A stretch of 64,000 bases of DNA from Flagellimonas sp947499585 (GTDB taxonomy: Bacteria > Bacteroidota > Bacteroidia > Flavobacteriales > Flavobacteriaceae), in contig NZ_CP138995.1 in the NCBI RefSeq assembly GCF_044596045.1, forward strand, positions 3,038,001 to 3,102,000, given 5' to 3'. Under the pieces are notes generated by a model that was given only the letters and a program-made list of their open reading frames with translations, had not been told where the DNA came from and made no database searches. A program made the position numbers and the translations under genes. This document shows positions 18,012 to 26,947 of the stretch, in pieces. Every line of letters begins with the position of its first letter. Position 1 is the first letter of the stretch.

Positions 18012-18052
18012 AAACTTTGACTAAAAGTATACTAAGACCAAAAGGCATAAAA

Positions 18053-18064
18053 TGATATTGGTCA
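18053..18064 (-). promoter_or_regulatory. CRP/FNR-type box before four-Usp operon
   Basis: TGATATTGGTCA, centred 47 bp before the start at 18011. Confidence 0.55.
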
Positions 18065-18087
18065 ATTAATGAGTTGTATCACCCTAG

Positions 18088-18909
18088 TTATTCATGGATA
18101 ACATAAAACGGGTTTTTAGTATGGAAGCTAATTTTTTCTACAATCGAGTCGAAAAGAATCTGTTGTATAAAATTAAGGTTTTTTGCTACCATTATAATCA
18201 TATCAATATCCCTGCTTTCCACAAAACACTGTATGGCAGATTTTACATTTTTATTTGTTATTGTATGAAAACTAAATCCTTTTTGGAAAGATTCTTCAAA
18301 GAAATCGAACAAATATTCTTTGTTCTGTTCTTGATTAGAATTAAGTTTCTGATCTTGTTTGGACACATTCATTATCCTAATTCGCCCATCACTTAAATGA
18401 AGTATTTCTGTAATAGAACTTAGAATACTATGGGAATAAAAAATATTAAAGTCTGTGGGAAATGCCAATTCAGAGGGTTTTGAAAAAACAACTTCTTTGG
18501 GTATTACCAATGTGTTGCACTGCACTTTGGTAATAACATCCCCAGCATTACTGCCAACTACTTTTTCTCTTAACCCAGATACCCCTTTGGTTCCCATGGC
18601 AATAAGATCAATGCCTTTGTCTTCTATTTGTTTTTTTACAGATTCTATAAAGAAACCGTGTTCATTGATAGCAAAAAAAGAATGATTGTTATTTGTACTC
18701 TGCTGTCTGGTTTTATCCATCAGTTTGGATAATACATCTTTTGCACCGTTTACGGGTTTGCCTAATACAGTTTTCCTTTCAGAATTTAAAATTGTATTGA
18801 CATGTAACAGATAAAAATTACAATCCATTGAATAAAACAAACCTTGGGCATATCTCAGTGCATTTTCAGAGTATTCTGAAAAATCTATGGGAATCAAAAT
18901 ATTTTTCAT
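18088..18909 (-). CDS. Tandem universal stress protein (Usp G)
   Basis: This 273-residue two-domain Usp starts MKNILIPIDFSEYSENALRYA. The nucleotide motif is GTKGVSGLREKVVGSN in domain 1; domain 2 starts ELAFPTDFNIFYSHSIL. It is shorter than the operon copies and has a different inter-domain region. It is a single-gene unit with its own box at 18960 and is separated from the operon head by 76 bp. Confidence 0.88.
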   Translation of the reverse strand: MKNILIPIDFSEYSENALRYAQGLFYSMDCNFYLLHVNTILNSERKTVLGKPVNGAKDVLSKLMDKTRQQSTNNNHSFFAINEHGFFIESVKKQIEDKGIDLIAMGTKGVSGLREKVVGSNAGDVITKVQCNTLVIPKEVVFSKPSELAFPTDFNIFYSHSILSSITEILHLSDGRIRIMNVSKQDQKLNSNQEQNKEYLFDFFEESFQKGFSFHTITNKNVKSAIQCFVESRDIDMIIMVAKNLNFIQQILFDSIVEKISFHTKNPFYVIHE

Positions 18910-18959
18910 TGTTAATGAAATAACACAACTAAGTTAACGTCATGAATATCAATTATGAA

Positions 18960-18971
18960 TGATAAATATCA
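18960..18971 (-). promoter_or_regulatory. CRP/FNR-type box
   Basis: TGATAAATATCA closely resembles the classical FNR half-site pattern (TGAT-N4-ATCA). It is centred about 56 bp before the Usp start at 18909. Confidence 0.6.
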
Positions 18972-19003
18972 TTTTGACACAATGGTAAAAACCACTACAG
19001 ATT

Positions 19004-20053
19004 TTAATTAATGTACTGTAAAGATTCTTGGTCTAAAATCCGGATTTTTCTATTTTCAACGCTAATCAATCCTTCATTTTTAAAATCGGACAAAGTTCTA
19101 ATAAGGCTTTCTGTAGCAATACCGGCTACATTGGCAAGGTCTCCTCTGGTAATTTGTAAGGGTTTTTCCAGTCCTTGATTCATTGCTTTTTCAAACTGCA
19201 GCAAGGTTCTGGCGGTTTTTTTCCTAACAGAACTGTATGCCATTTGAAGAAGCTGCTCTTTTATCTGTGAAATATTACCGGCCATGACTTCCATAAGTTC
19301 TAAAGAGACCTTTTGGTTTTCTTCAAGAATGGTTTTAAGCTTAGATTTAGAAATACCAACAAGTTCAACATCTTCAATAGCAACTGCGCATTCTTGATAA
19401 GGTATATTTTCCATTAAAGAAGTAAATCCAAGAAATTCATCAGCTGCATACAAAGCAGTAATCAGTTCTTTTCCTTGTTCTTCCAACTTATAGCATTTTG
19501 CAACTCCTTTAAGTATTAAGTAGACGTTATTAGAGTGGTCTCCTTCATTATATATGGTCTCTTCTTTCTTAAAAGAGTATTGTTCTCCATGATCATCAAA
19601 AAAGTTTTTGAGCTCATGCAAAGACCGTATTTCGTTTTTGTTCTTAATTGCTTCAAAACGGGCAGAAAAAGCACTGTCCATAAGTTTTGCCTTTTCAAGC
19701 CTTGAATGAATGGCACTTAACAGTTCTTCTTCTTCAAAAGGTTTGGTGAGGTAATCATCGGCTCCCATATCCATTCCTCTTCTAACATCTTGGCGTTCGG
19801 TCTTGGCTGAAACAAAAATGAATGGAATATGCTTGGTCTCTTCATAAGATGATAACACTTCAAGTACGCCATAGCCATCCAGCTCTGGCATCATAATGTC
19901 ACATAAAATAAGGTCAGGGCATTCCTTTTTTGCAATTTCAATGGCAATCATTCCGTTTGCAGCGTCAAATACCAGAAATCCAGATAAATCAAGAAGTTCC
20001 GCTATATTTTCGCGTAAGGACAAATCATCTTCAACTAAAAGAATTTTTTTCAC
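19004..20053 (-). CDS. Response regulator: receiver domain fused to CRP/FNR-type DNA-binding module
   Basis: This 349-residue hybrid has three parts. Residues 1-120 are a CheY-like receiver with acidic pocket EDD (8-10), phospho-acceptor Asp52 (LCDIMMPELDG) and Lys104 (TKPF). Residues about 145-260 are a cyclic-nucleotide-binding-type beta-barrel (NEGDHSNNVYLILKGVAKCY). The C-terminus is an HTH_Crp domain (QITRGDLANVAGIATESLIRTL). The recognition helix keeps the Glu and Arg that contact TGA half-sites in CRP and FNR. There is no FNR-type N-terminal four-cysteine cluster, so control should be by phosphorylation, perhaps plus a ligand. It lies 10 bp after the histidine kinase gene, the likely cognate sensor. 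It is the best candidate regulator for the TGA-N6-TCA boxes in this window. Confidence 0.92.
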   Translation of the reverse strand: MKKILLVEDDLSLRENIAELLDLSGFLVFDAANGMIAIEIAKKECPDLILCDIMMPELDGYGVLEVLSSYEETKHIPFIFVSAKTERQDVRRGMDMGADDYLTKPFEEEELLSAIHSRLEKAKLMDSAFSARFEAIKNKNEIRSLHELKNFFDDHGEQYSFKKEETIYNEGDHSNNVYLILKGVAKCYKLEEQGKELITALYAADEFLGFTSLMENIPYQECAVAIEDVELVGISKSKLKTILEENQKVSLELMEVMAGNISQIKEQLLQMAYSSVRKKTARTLLQFEKAMNQGLEKPLQITRGDLANVAGIATESLIRTLSDFKNEGLISVENRKIRILDQESLQYIN

Positions 20054-20063
20054 CTTCTTATGT

Positions 20064-21560
20064 TTAAATTGGAATCTCTAGTATAAAAATAGAACCTTTT
20101 CCCAGTTCACTTTCAAATGTAACATTACCGCCAAGGTTAATCAAGTGTTGTCTTGCAATATTAAGTCCAATACCAGTGCCTTGGGTGGTTAAAACATTGC
20201 TTGCCCTAAAGTACCTTTCAAAAATAAATGGTTGCTCTTCTTTAGGAATACCAACACCCTGATCTACTACATGAATCATCATTGCATCTTGACTGCGCTT
20301 TACAATCAGTTCTATTGATGTATTCTCAGGAGAGTATTTTATGGCATTATGTACCAAATTAGATAATGCAAGGGCCATTACTTTCTCATCAAATTTTATG
20401 GAAATGTCATCAATGTTCTTAGGGTATAAAATACGTTGCCCCTCTTTTAATAGTGTATTTGCGCTATAAACAACTTCATTGATCAATTTGCTTAATGGGA
20501 ATAGAGCTGGATTATATGTAACCTTGCCAGATTCTAACCTTTCAAGTGAAAGAAAGTCTGTAAGGATGTCATCCAAATGTTTGACTTTGGATTTGATTGT
20601 TTCAATATGCTTATTCCGTTTTTCTTGCTGATCGGTCTCGGTATATTTGGACAATAGCGCCGTAGAAGTCAAAATACTGGTCAAAGGGGTTTTAAATTCA
20701 TGGGATACTAAAGATAAAAATTTGGTCTTTAGTTCATTTAGTTTTTTCTCTGCTTTTAATGCCTCGCTAAGTTGCTCTGTGCGTTCTTCGACCTTTTTTT
20801 CAAGATTCTGTGTGTACCCTTTTCTTTCGGTTATGTCAAGAACAATGGCTACGCCAACCCGTTTTTTTCCGATTTTTGATAATTGCAGGTGAACTTCCAC
20901 AGGATATGTGGAACCATCTTTTCGCTGGTGCATGGTTTCAAACTCAATCTTTTCCTTTTTATTCTTTAGAAGAGGTCTAAGAAGCCTGGTAAAACTTTCT
21001 TTTGAAAGCTCTGGTTTTATATCCAATATGGACATTTGTTCCAATTCTTCAATTGAATAGCCAAGATTCAATTGTGCGCCGTGATTAACATTTAAGAAAG
21101 TAAATGTATTATAATCAAAAACGAATATTTCATTTAGGGATTCATTAAAAATCCGGAACCAATGGTTAATCGCCTGTTCTGCTTTTTTACGTTCAGAAAT
21201 ATCGATTACCAAGGCCATCACATAATCTTTCCTCAATAATTTGAATGAATTTAGGCCGATTTCAACAGGGAACCCAGCACCATCTTTTCTAATGCCCTCA
21301 AGGTCCAAACCCAAACCCATACTTCTTTTTCCGCCCTCTTTTATAAATTCACCAAAATGTCCTTCGTGACAGCTTCTAGATTTCTTGGGCAATAAAGTTT
21401 CTAAAGATTTTCCATTAAGTTCTTCCTTAGCATACCCAAACATTTTATTTGCCACGGCATTACTGGCAACGATAAGCTGTCTGTCATTTACTATGAGAAT
21501 TCCCTCAGAAATTGCTTCTGAAAGGATTTTAAAAATATTATTTTCTTCAAATAGTTTCAC
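20064..21560 (-). CDS. Cytoplasmic PAS-PAS sensor histidine kinase
   Basis: This 498-residue kinase has PAS 1 at about residues 8-125, PAS 2 at about 135-248, a short coiled coil, HisKA with His287 (SHEFKTPL) and HATPase_c with N-box NLVHNAIKYSP, DQGVGIP and TGIGLNIA. No membrane helix is present, so it senses a cytosolic cue through its PAS domains (oxygen, redox or a small ligand, as in FixL-type kinases). PAS 1 shows a Cys-His pair (SCHEGHFG near 63-70) in the FixL-like segment of unknown role. It precedes and probably phosphorylates the receiver-CRP hybrid. A box lies 29 bp upstream, so autoregulation is possible. Confidence 0.92.
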   Translation of the reverse strand: MKLFEENNIFKILSEAISEGILIVNDRQLIVASNAVANKMFGYAKEELNGKSLETLLPKKSRSCHEGHFGEFIKEGGKRSMGLGLDLEGIRKDGAGFPVEIGLNSFKLLRKDYVMALVIDISERKKAEQAINHWFRIFNESLNEIFVFDYNTFTFLNVNHGAQLNLGYSIEELEQMSILDIKPELSKESFTRLLRPLLKNKKEKIEFETMHQRKDGSTYPVEVHLQLSKIGKKRVGVAIVLDITERKGYTQNLEKKVEERTEQLSEALKAEKKLNELKTKFLSLVSHEFKTPLTSILTSTALLSKYTETDQQEKRNKHIETIKSKVKHLDDILTDFLSLERLESGKVTYNPALFPLSKLINEVVYSANTLLKEGQRILYPKNIDDISIKFDEKVMALALSNLVHNAIKYSPENTSIELIVKRSQDAMMIHVVDQGVGIPKEEQPFIFERYFRASNVLTTQGTGIGLNIARQHLINLGGNVTFESELGKGSIFILEIPI

Positions 21561-21583
21561 AACTTAAAGGTAACTCTTATTAC

Positions 21584-21595
21584 TGATTTTGGTCA
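21584..21595. promoter_or_regulatory. CRP/FNR-type box between kinase and TerB-like gene
   Basis: TGATTTTGGTCA is centred 59 bp before the rightward ATG at 21649, the common spacing, and 29 bp before the leftward kinase start. Confidence 0.5.
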
Positions 21596-21648
21596 TAGAA
21601 AAAAGATTTCATGACTGTTACTTTTGATTGAACATTAATATTAGCGGT

Positions 21649-22056
21649 ATGTTAGATTCTAAAGAAGAAATGGGAAAAGTGTTTTACCAAAACCTGGGCA
21701 AACTTTTTTATGCAGTTGCACAAGCGGATCATAGTGTGCATGTTAAGGAAATTGATAGATTGAAAGAAACAGTAAGGGAAAGCTGGTTGAAAGTAGGCGA
21801 TATTGAGGATGAATATGGCACAGATGCAGCTTTTCAGATTGAAAGTGTCTTTGATTGGTTACTGGAATATGAAAAGAATGGTGAAGAGTGTTATGAGGAA
21901 TTTGAAGCCTTTTATACTGAACATCGTAAATTGTTCAGTGAAGAAATAAAGTATTTAATTAAATCTACATCAAAAGCCATAGCATCTGCATTTGCAGGGA
22001 GAAATAAATCTGAACTCATCTTGCTGGGCAGACTGGAATTACTTTTTAGAGGGTAA
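21649..22056 (+). CDS. TerB-like protein
   Basis: The product is about 135 residues and helical. The segment KLFYAVAQADHSVHVKEIDRLKE matches the TerB-like tellurite-resistance fold start (hydrophobic helix, Ala-x-Ala-Asp, then a Glu-rich helix). ATG 21649 is chosen; the in-frame TTG at 21628 lies nearer the box and adds seven residues. TerB-like proteins are associated with metal or oxidative stress responses. The stop abuts the stop of the convergent Usp gene with no gap. The family call is moderate. Confidence 0.65.
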   Translation: MLDSKEEMGKVFYQNLGKLFYAVAQADHSVHVKEIDRLKETVRESWLKVGDIEDEYGTDAAFQIESVFDWLLEYEKNGEECYEEFEAFYTEHRKLFSEEIKYLIKSTSKAIASAFAGRNKSELILLGRLELLFRG

Positions 22057-22878
22057 TCAAATTTTAATCGTCATTATTGGGGTATTTGCCTGGTTGGCCA
22101 CACTTTCTCCTATGCTTCCCATAAAAAAATGAGCCAAACCTATTCTACCATGGGTTGGTATAGCCACAATATCTGCAGATATATCATTGGCATAATTGAA
22201 TATTCCTTGTTCAATGGAATAATCATTATAAATTTTGATAGGTATTTCTTCTCCTATCAAGGATGTAAATGCGTCTATTTTCTCTTGTATTTGAGAATTG
22301 CTCATAAAATTAATACCAATGGTATTGATATACACAAGATGAAGCCTTGCAGAAAATGTCAAGGCAAAATCTTTAACCTTGTTGAAAGCACTACAGTTTT
22401 CAGGTTTTAAATCACATGCAAAAACAATGTTATTAATGTCAAAACTTGAGCGTTTCTTTTTTATTACAATTACCGGCACCTCTGCAGTTCGTATTACTTT
22501 TTCGGTATTCGAGCCCACAAAGAAGGTTTTTAAACCACTAATGCCATGAGAGCCCATAACTATTAAGTCGATATTTTGTTCTTTGGCCACTAAATTAACC
22601 TCACTAAAAATCTTGAAGTTTTGGAGTACCGTTTTAACCACTACGTTTTTTAGATAGGGTTTATCCGTAAACGTTTTTATTTTGTCTTTAGCTAATTTGA
22701 TGTAGTATTTAGCCTCTTCTTGTTCCTCAAGTTCAGATTTGGAAAGAACAGACTCAGAAAGACCAATCATATGAAAAATAACAATACTAGCATTTTGTTC
22801 TTTTGCAATTTGGGCCGCCACTTCCAAGGCATATTCTGAATATTCAGAAAAATCAACTGGTACCAATATTTTTTTCAT
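22057..22878 (-). CDS. Tandem universal stress protein (Usp H)
   Basis: This 273-residue two-domain Usp starts MKKILVPVDFSEYSEYALEVA. Both domains keep nucleotide-motif remnants: GSHGISGLKTFFVGSN in domain 1 and THGRIGLAHFFMGS in domain 2. It therefore differs from the other seven Usps here, whose second domains are degenerate, and may bind two nucleotides. It is divergent from the DUF2267 gene across a shared box at 22936. Confidence 0.9.
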   Translation of the reverse strand: MKKILVPVDFSEYSEYALEVAAQIAKEQNASIVIFHMIGLSESVLSKSELEEQEEAKYYIKLAKDKIKTFTDKPYLKNVVVKTVLQNFKIFSEVNLVAKEQNIDLIVMGSHGISGLKTFFVGSNTEKVIRTAEVPVIVIKKKRSSFDINNIVFACDLKPENCSAFNKVKDFALTFSARLHLVYINTIGINFMSNSQIQEKIDAFTSLIGEEIPIKIYNDYSIEQGIFNYANDISADIVAIPTHGRIGLAHFFMGSIGESVANQANTPIMTIKI

Positions 22879-22935
22879 TGACTCTTTATATGAGAAATTG
22901 AATGTAAAAGTAAATGGCGAATTTACCCCGAACCA

Positions 22936-22947
22936 TGACCTATGTCA
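22936..22947. promoter_or_regulatory. Shared CRP/FNR-type box, usp/DUF2267
   Basis: TGACCTATGTCA is centred 63 bp from the leftward Usp start and 59 bp from the rightward start at 23001. Confidence 0.55.
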
Positions 22948-23000
22948 TTTTGTATCTAATTACCTACTCCAACCTTTGTGGTAATCACTAAATAAAAAGT

Positions 23001-23453
23001 ATGGCACTTAATTTTAACAAATATGCCGCGGAAGGAAATAAGTTCATGAATGACTACACCAAGAAAATGAATCTTGGAGATAATAAAGAGAAATCAGGAC
23101 GCATTTTGAGTGCAATTCTTCATGCCTTGCGCGATATCATCCCAATACAGGAATCATTTCAGTTTATGGCACAATTGCCCATGTTTCTTAAAGCGGTTTA
23201 CGTTCATGGCTGGAGCTTTCATGCTAAGAAAATTAAAACTAAGCATATGGCGGATTTTATTGATTTGGTTCGCCAACATGGCGGCCCGGCCGCAATCAAC
23301 GATTATGAGTACAGTGATGAAGTTGCCGAAAGATATATCCAAACAACCTTTATCTTTTTAAGGAGGTATGTATCACTGGGTGAACTGGAAGATATAAGGG
23401 ATTCATTGCCCAAGGAATTAAAAAACATGGTGTATTCCAATATTATGTTTTAA
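23001..23453 (+). CDS. DUF2267 family protein
   Basis: This 150-residue protein fits DUF2267 (helical, often linked to stress loci). It shows RILSAILHALRDIIPIQESFQFMAQLPMFLKAVYVHGW near residues 34-72, the usual pattern of a helix with H-x-LRD-x-I-P followed by the QLP-x2-LK segment. Biochemical function is unknown. It shares a box with the adjacent Usp gene, and the WG-repeat gene follows after 28 bp. Confidence 0.8.
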   Translation: MALNFNKYAAEGNKFMNDYTKKMNLGDNKEKSGRILSAILHALRDIIPIQESFQFMAQLPMFLKAVYVHGWSFHAKKIKTKHMADFIDLVRQHGGPAAINDYEYSDEVAERYIQTTFIFLRRYVSLGELEDIRDSLPKELKNMVYSNIMF

Positions 23454-23481
23454 AAATAGTAAGAAAGCAAAAAAATAAGAG

Positions 23482-24102
23482 ATGAAAACAATAATAACAA
23501 TACTAGTAATTTTTTTGAGTGCGACCTTAACCGCGCAATTACCAAAAGCTTTGGATGAAGTTGCTCCATTCAGTGAAGGTCTTGCAGGAATTAGGAAGGG
23601 AAATCAATGGGCATTTATTGACGACCTGGGCAATATTATCATTGACTTTAGGGGAGATGTTTATTGGAACCCAAATGCGAATGATTCATCAGAGGGTGTA
23701 AAAGCAATTAGATACCCAAAATTCACCAATGGGCGCTGTATCGTAAGAAAATATGTTGATGAAATTCCCATATATGGTTTTATTGACACAAAGGGCGAGT
23801 TAGTAATTGAATATCAATTTTTAAACGTAAACCTTTTTAAAGATGGAGTTACCACAGGGATAATACATGAGAAAATTTTTAGGGGACGGAATGAATTCAA
23901 ACTTAACATTTATGAAGACAAGTTTCATGAAGTATTAATGGATACTTCAGGTGAAATCATAGAATTTTTAGGAAGAAGGTATAATATACAATTGAAGAAA
24001 AGCAGGTACGAACTTCCTCGTATTACATCAAAAATACTCAATGATAAATTAGTTGCAATAAGAGTTGAAGACAATTGGGAAATTAGAAAATTAAACTTTT
24101 AG
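23482..24102 (+). CDS. Exported WG-repeat protein
   Basis: This 206-residue protein has a signal peptide (MKTIITILVIFLSATLTAQ) and WG-type beta repeats: EGLAGIRKGNQWAFIDDLGNIIIDF, then a degenerate copy with YGFIDTKGELVIEYQF. WG repeats are common in Bacteroidota envelope proteins and are thought to mediate protein contacts. It is probably co-transcribed with the DUF2267 gene (28-bp gap). No catalytic motif was seen. Confidence 0.75.
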   Translation: MKTIITILVIFLSATLTAQLPKALDEVAPFSEGLAGIRKGNQWAFIDDLGNIIIDFRGDVYWNPNANDSSEGVKAIRYPKFTNGRCIVRKYVDEIPIYGFIDTKGELVIEYQFLNVNLFKDGVTTGIIHEKIFRGRNEFKLNIYEDKFHEVLMDTSGEIIEFLGRRYNIQLKKSRYELPRITSKILNDKLVAIRVEDNWEIRKLNF

Positions 24103-24216
24103 AGGTTGGTTACCAGTATCCTTTTTTTTGAGCTTAGTAACCTTTGTTACTGTAATTGTAATACAGATTTTAGTACTTCATCACATCAAAAAGTTATCAT
24201 ATAAAACATCTTATTT

Positions 24217-25638
24217 ATGAAAGTAGAACAGATATACACAGGTTGCTTGGCACAAGGTGCCTATTATATTGAAAGTAATGGCGAAGCAGCCATTATAGAT
24301 CCCTTACGCGAAGTAGACCCATACATTGAAATGGCCAATGAACGTAATGCTAAAATCAAATATGTTTTTGAAACGCATTTTCATGCAGATTTTGTTTCAG
24401 GGCATATTGATCTGGCCAAAAAAACCGGAGCTAAAATAGTTTATGGTCCTACATCGATGGAAACAGGTTTTGATTTTTTGTCGGCAAAAGATGGGCAAGA
24501 ATTTCAATTAGGAAATGCTACGGTAAGGTTAATTCATACCCCTGGCCATACCATGGAAAGTAGTTGTTATCTATTAATTGACGAAAACGGAAAGGAAACT
24601 TCCTTGTTTTCAGGTGACACTCTTTTTATTGGTGATGTGGGCAGACCGGATTTGGCACAAAAGGTAATTGCAGAACTAACGCAAGAGAAATTGGCAGGAC
24701 ATTTATTTGATTCTTTAAGAAACAAAATAATGCCCTTAAATGATGACATTATCGTGTATCCTGGCCATGGAGCAGGCAGCGCATGCGGCAAAATGATGAG
24801 TGATGAAACTACAGATACGCTTGGACATCAAAAAAAGACAAATTATGCTTTGAATCTCAATCTATCCAAAGAAGCCTTTATTGATAGTATTTTAACAGGC
24901 TTAACCCCACCTCCAGGGTATTTTCCACAAAATGTCCTTTTGAACATTAAGGGTTACGAAGCAGTTGACCACGTTATTGCTAAAGGTACTACCCCACTAA
25001 GCGTTGCGGCTTTTGAAACCGCTATGGAAGAAACTTCTGCCATAATCATAGATACCCGTGATGCACAAGAATTTGCACGAGGATATATTCCAAACTCTTT
25101 CAACATTGGGTTAGATGGCAGTTTTGCCAATTGGGTAGGCACAATGATAGTTGATGTAGCACAACCACTATTGATTATTGCCGAAAAAGGCAAAGAAGAA
25201 GAGGTAGTCACTCGTTTGGCCAGAATTGGTTTTGACAATACCCTTGGCTATTTAGAAGGTGGTGTTAAAGCATGGCAACAGACAGGTAAACAATTGTACA
25301 CCGTAAAATCGATTGGAGCAGAAAGGCTCGCATCAATAATGGAAGAGAAACATGTAAATGTTTTAGATGTAAGAAGAAAGAGCGAATACAATAGCGAGCA
25401 TATGTTGCATGCTATCAACCTCCCGTTGGATTATCTTCAAAACAACCTATCAGAAATTGACAAAAATAAAATCTATTATGTCCATTGCAGAAGTGGCTAT
25501 AGGTCTATGGTATTCATTTCAATTCTCCGTTCAATGGGTTATGAGAACATGATTGATATTAAAGGCGGATTCAAAGCGATGAAAGAAACTGGAAAGTTTG
25601 ATATTTCTGATTACGCTGAGCCCACTACCATGTTATAA
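24217..25638 (+). CDS. Persulfide dioxygenase (ETHE1-like) fused to two rhodanese domains
   Basis: This 473-residue fusion has an MBL domain (residues 1-250) with THFHADFVSGH, HTPGHTMES, a GDTLFIGDVGRPDL segment and PGHGAGSACG, as in ETHE1-type persulfide dioxygenases that oxidise glutathione persulfide to sulfite. Rhodanese domain 1 (about 265-355) lacks a catalytic Cys: AEKGKEE stands where CxxG is expected. Domain 2 (about 370-465) has an intact loop, HCRSGYRS. It lies one base before the sulfide:quinone oxidoreductase gene, forming a sulfide-oxidation unit. No CRP/FNR box was seen upstream. Confidence 0.9.
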   Translation: MKVEQIYTGCLAQGAYYIESNGEAAIIDPLREVDPYIEMANERNAKIKYVFETHFHADFVSGHIDLAKKTGAKIVYGPTSMETGFDFLSAKDGQEFQLGNATVRLIHTPGHTMESSCYLLIDENGKETSLFSGDTLFIGDVGRPDLAQKVIAELTQEKLAGHLFDSLRNKIMPLNDDIIVYPGHGAGSACGKMMSDETTDTLGHQKKTNYALNLNLSKEAFIDSILTGLTPPPGYFPQNVLLNIKGYEAVDHVIAKGTTPLSVAAFETAMEETSAIIIDTRDAQEFARGYIPNSFNIGLDGSFANWVGTMIVDVAQPLLIIAEKGKEEEVVTRLARIGFDNTLGYLEGGVKAWQQTGKQLYTVKSIGAERLASIMEEKHVNVLDVRRKSEYNSEHMLHAINLPLDYLQNNLSEIDKNKIYYVHCRSGYRSMVFISILRSMGYENMIDIKGGFKAMKETGKFDISDYAEPTTML

Positions 25639-25639
25639 A

Positions 25640-26887
25640 ATGAAAAGTCGATATCAAATATTGATTGTTGGAGGTGGAACGGCTGGCCTGATAGTTGCAA
25701 GCAGTTTGCTCAAAAAGAACCCAAAATTGCATATTGGTATTATAGAGCCTTCTGAAAGTCACTGGTATCAACCTGCTTGGACCTTGGTTGGTGGGGGCAC
25801 CTATAATTATAAAAGAACCATGAGGCCCATGAAAACTGTGATTCCCAAAAAAGCTGATTGGGTCAAGTATGAGGTTATATCCATAGAGGCTAAAAATAAC
25901 ACTGTCACTATATCAAACGGTAAGCAAATCACATATGAGTACCTTGTTATAGCACCAGGGTTAAAACTTGCACCTTCATTAACAGAGGGCTTGGAAGAAG
26001 TACTTGACAAAGGGGTTGTCTGTAGCAATTATACCAATCCCAATCATACTTGGCAGGTCATCAAAAACTTTAAAGGAGGCACGGCACTATTTATACAACC
26101 ACCCAAACCATATAAATGCGGAGGAGCTCCTCAGAAAATAATGTACTTGGCAGACGATTATTTTAGAAAGCATGGGATCAAGAAAAACACCAAAGTGGTA
26201 TTTGCGTCAGCTAGTGACATCATATTTTCAGTGAAGAAAATAGCCGATACCCTTTGGAAAGTTGTCAATAGGAAAAGTATCAATGTCAAATTTAAGCATG
26301 AATTAAAAAAAGTAGATGGTGCAAACCAGATTGCTTGGTTCAACGTTTCGCCTGATTTTGTGGAGCATAATCCAATTCAACTTGAAATATTAGAAGAAAA
26401 TGACTTGGTCGGAATTAAATATGATATGCTGCATGTAGTCCCAATCAATGTTCCTCCGGACTTCGTAGCCCAATCAAATCTGGGGGATGAAAAGGGATGG
26501 GTCGATATTGATAGCAAAACACTTCAGCACAAGCAGTTTCCAAATATTTTTAGTCTTGGTGATGCTAGCAATCTACCTACCTCAAAAACAGGCGCCGCCG
26601 TAAGAAAGCAGGCTCCTGTGGTCGTTAATAATATCTTACATCTTATAAAGGCCAAGGAACTAGGTAGTAAAACTTATGATGGTTACACTTCCTGCCCTTT
26701 TATAACCGGATATGGTAAAATGGCTTTGGCCGAGTTTGATTATGACAAAAATTTTATGCCAGATCCCAAATTGAAACGAATGTTCATCAAGGACTCTTCC
26801 AAAGAACATTGGCGTTTATGGATTTTAAAAAAGTACATTTTGCCCTATCTATACTGGAACAAGCTGTTAAAGGGCAAAGAGATTTAA
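25640..26887 (+). CDS. sqr: Sulfide:quinone oxidoreductase-like FAD enzyme
   Basis: This flavoprotein of about 415 residues oxidises sulfide and passes electrons to quinone at the inner membrane. The FAD-binding GGGTAG lies at the N-terminus (YQILIVGGGTAGL). VIAPGLKL and the PPKPYKCGGAPQKIMYLAD segment with its conserved Cys are typical of type II SQR, as is FSLGDASNLPTSKTGAAVRKQ. ATG 25640 is chosen because it starts one base after the preceding stop; the longer frame from 25598 would overlap that gene. A bidirectional terminator follows. Confidence 0.9.
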   Translation: MKSRYQILIVGGGTAGLIVASSLLKKNPKLHIGIIEPSESHWYQPAWTLVGGGTYNYKRTMRPMKTVIPKKADWVKYEVISIEAKNNTVTISNGKQITYEYLVIAPGLKLAPSLTEGLEEVLDKGVVCSNYTNPNHTWQVIKNFKGGTALFIQPPKPYKCGGAPQKIMYLADDYFRKHGIKKNTKVVFASASDIIFSVKKIADTLWKVVNRKSINVKFKHELKKVDGANQIAWFNVSPDFVEHNPIQLEILEENDLVGIKYDMLHVVPINVPPDFVAQSNLGDEKGWVDIDSKTLQHKQFPNIFSLGDASNLPTSKTGAAVRKQAPVVVNNILHLIKAKELGSKTYDGYTSCPFITGYGKMALAEFDYDKNFMPDPKLKRMFIKDSSKEHWRLWILKKYILPYLYWNKLLKGKEI

Positions 26888-26891
26888 AAAC

Positions 26892-26930
26892 AAAAACTGG
26901 AGGCGATTTTACCATCGCCTCCAGTTTTTT
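26892..26930. terminator. Bidirectional rho-independent terminator
   Basis: The arms AAAAACTGGAGGCGAT (26892-26907) and its complement (26914-26929) surround a 6-nt loop, with A/T tracts on both sides. It serves the sqr gene and the convergent ytfJ-like gene. Confidence 0.92.
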
Positions 26931-26947
26931 CATGAACAAATTCTTTT

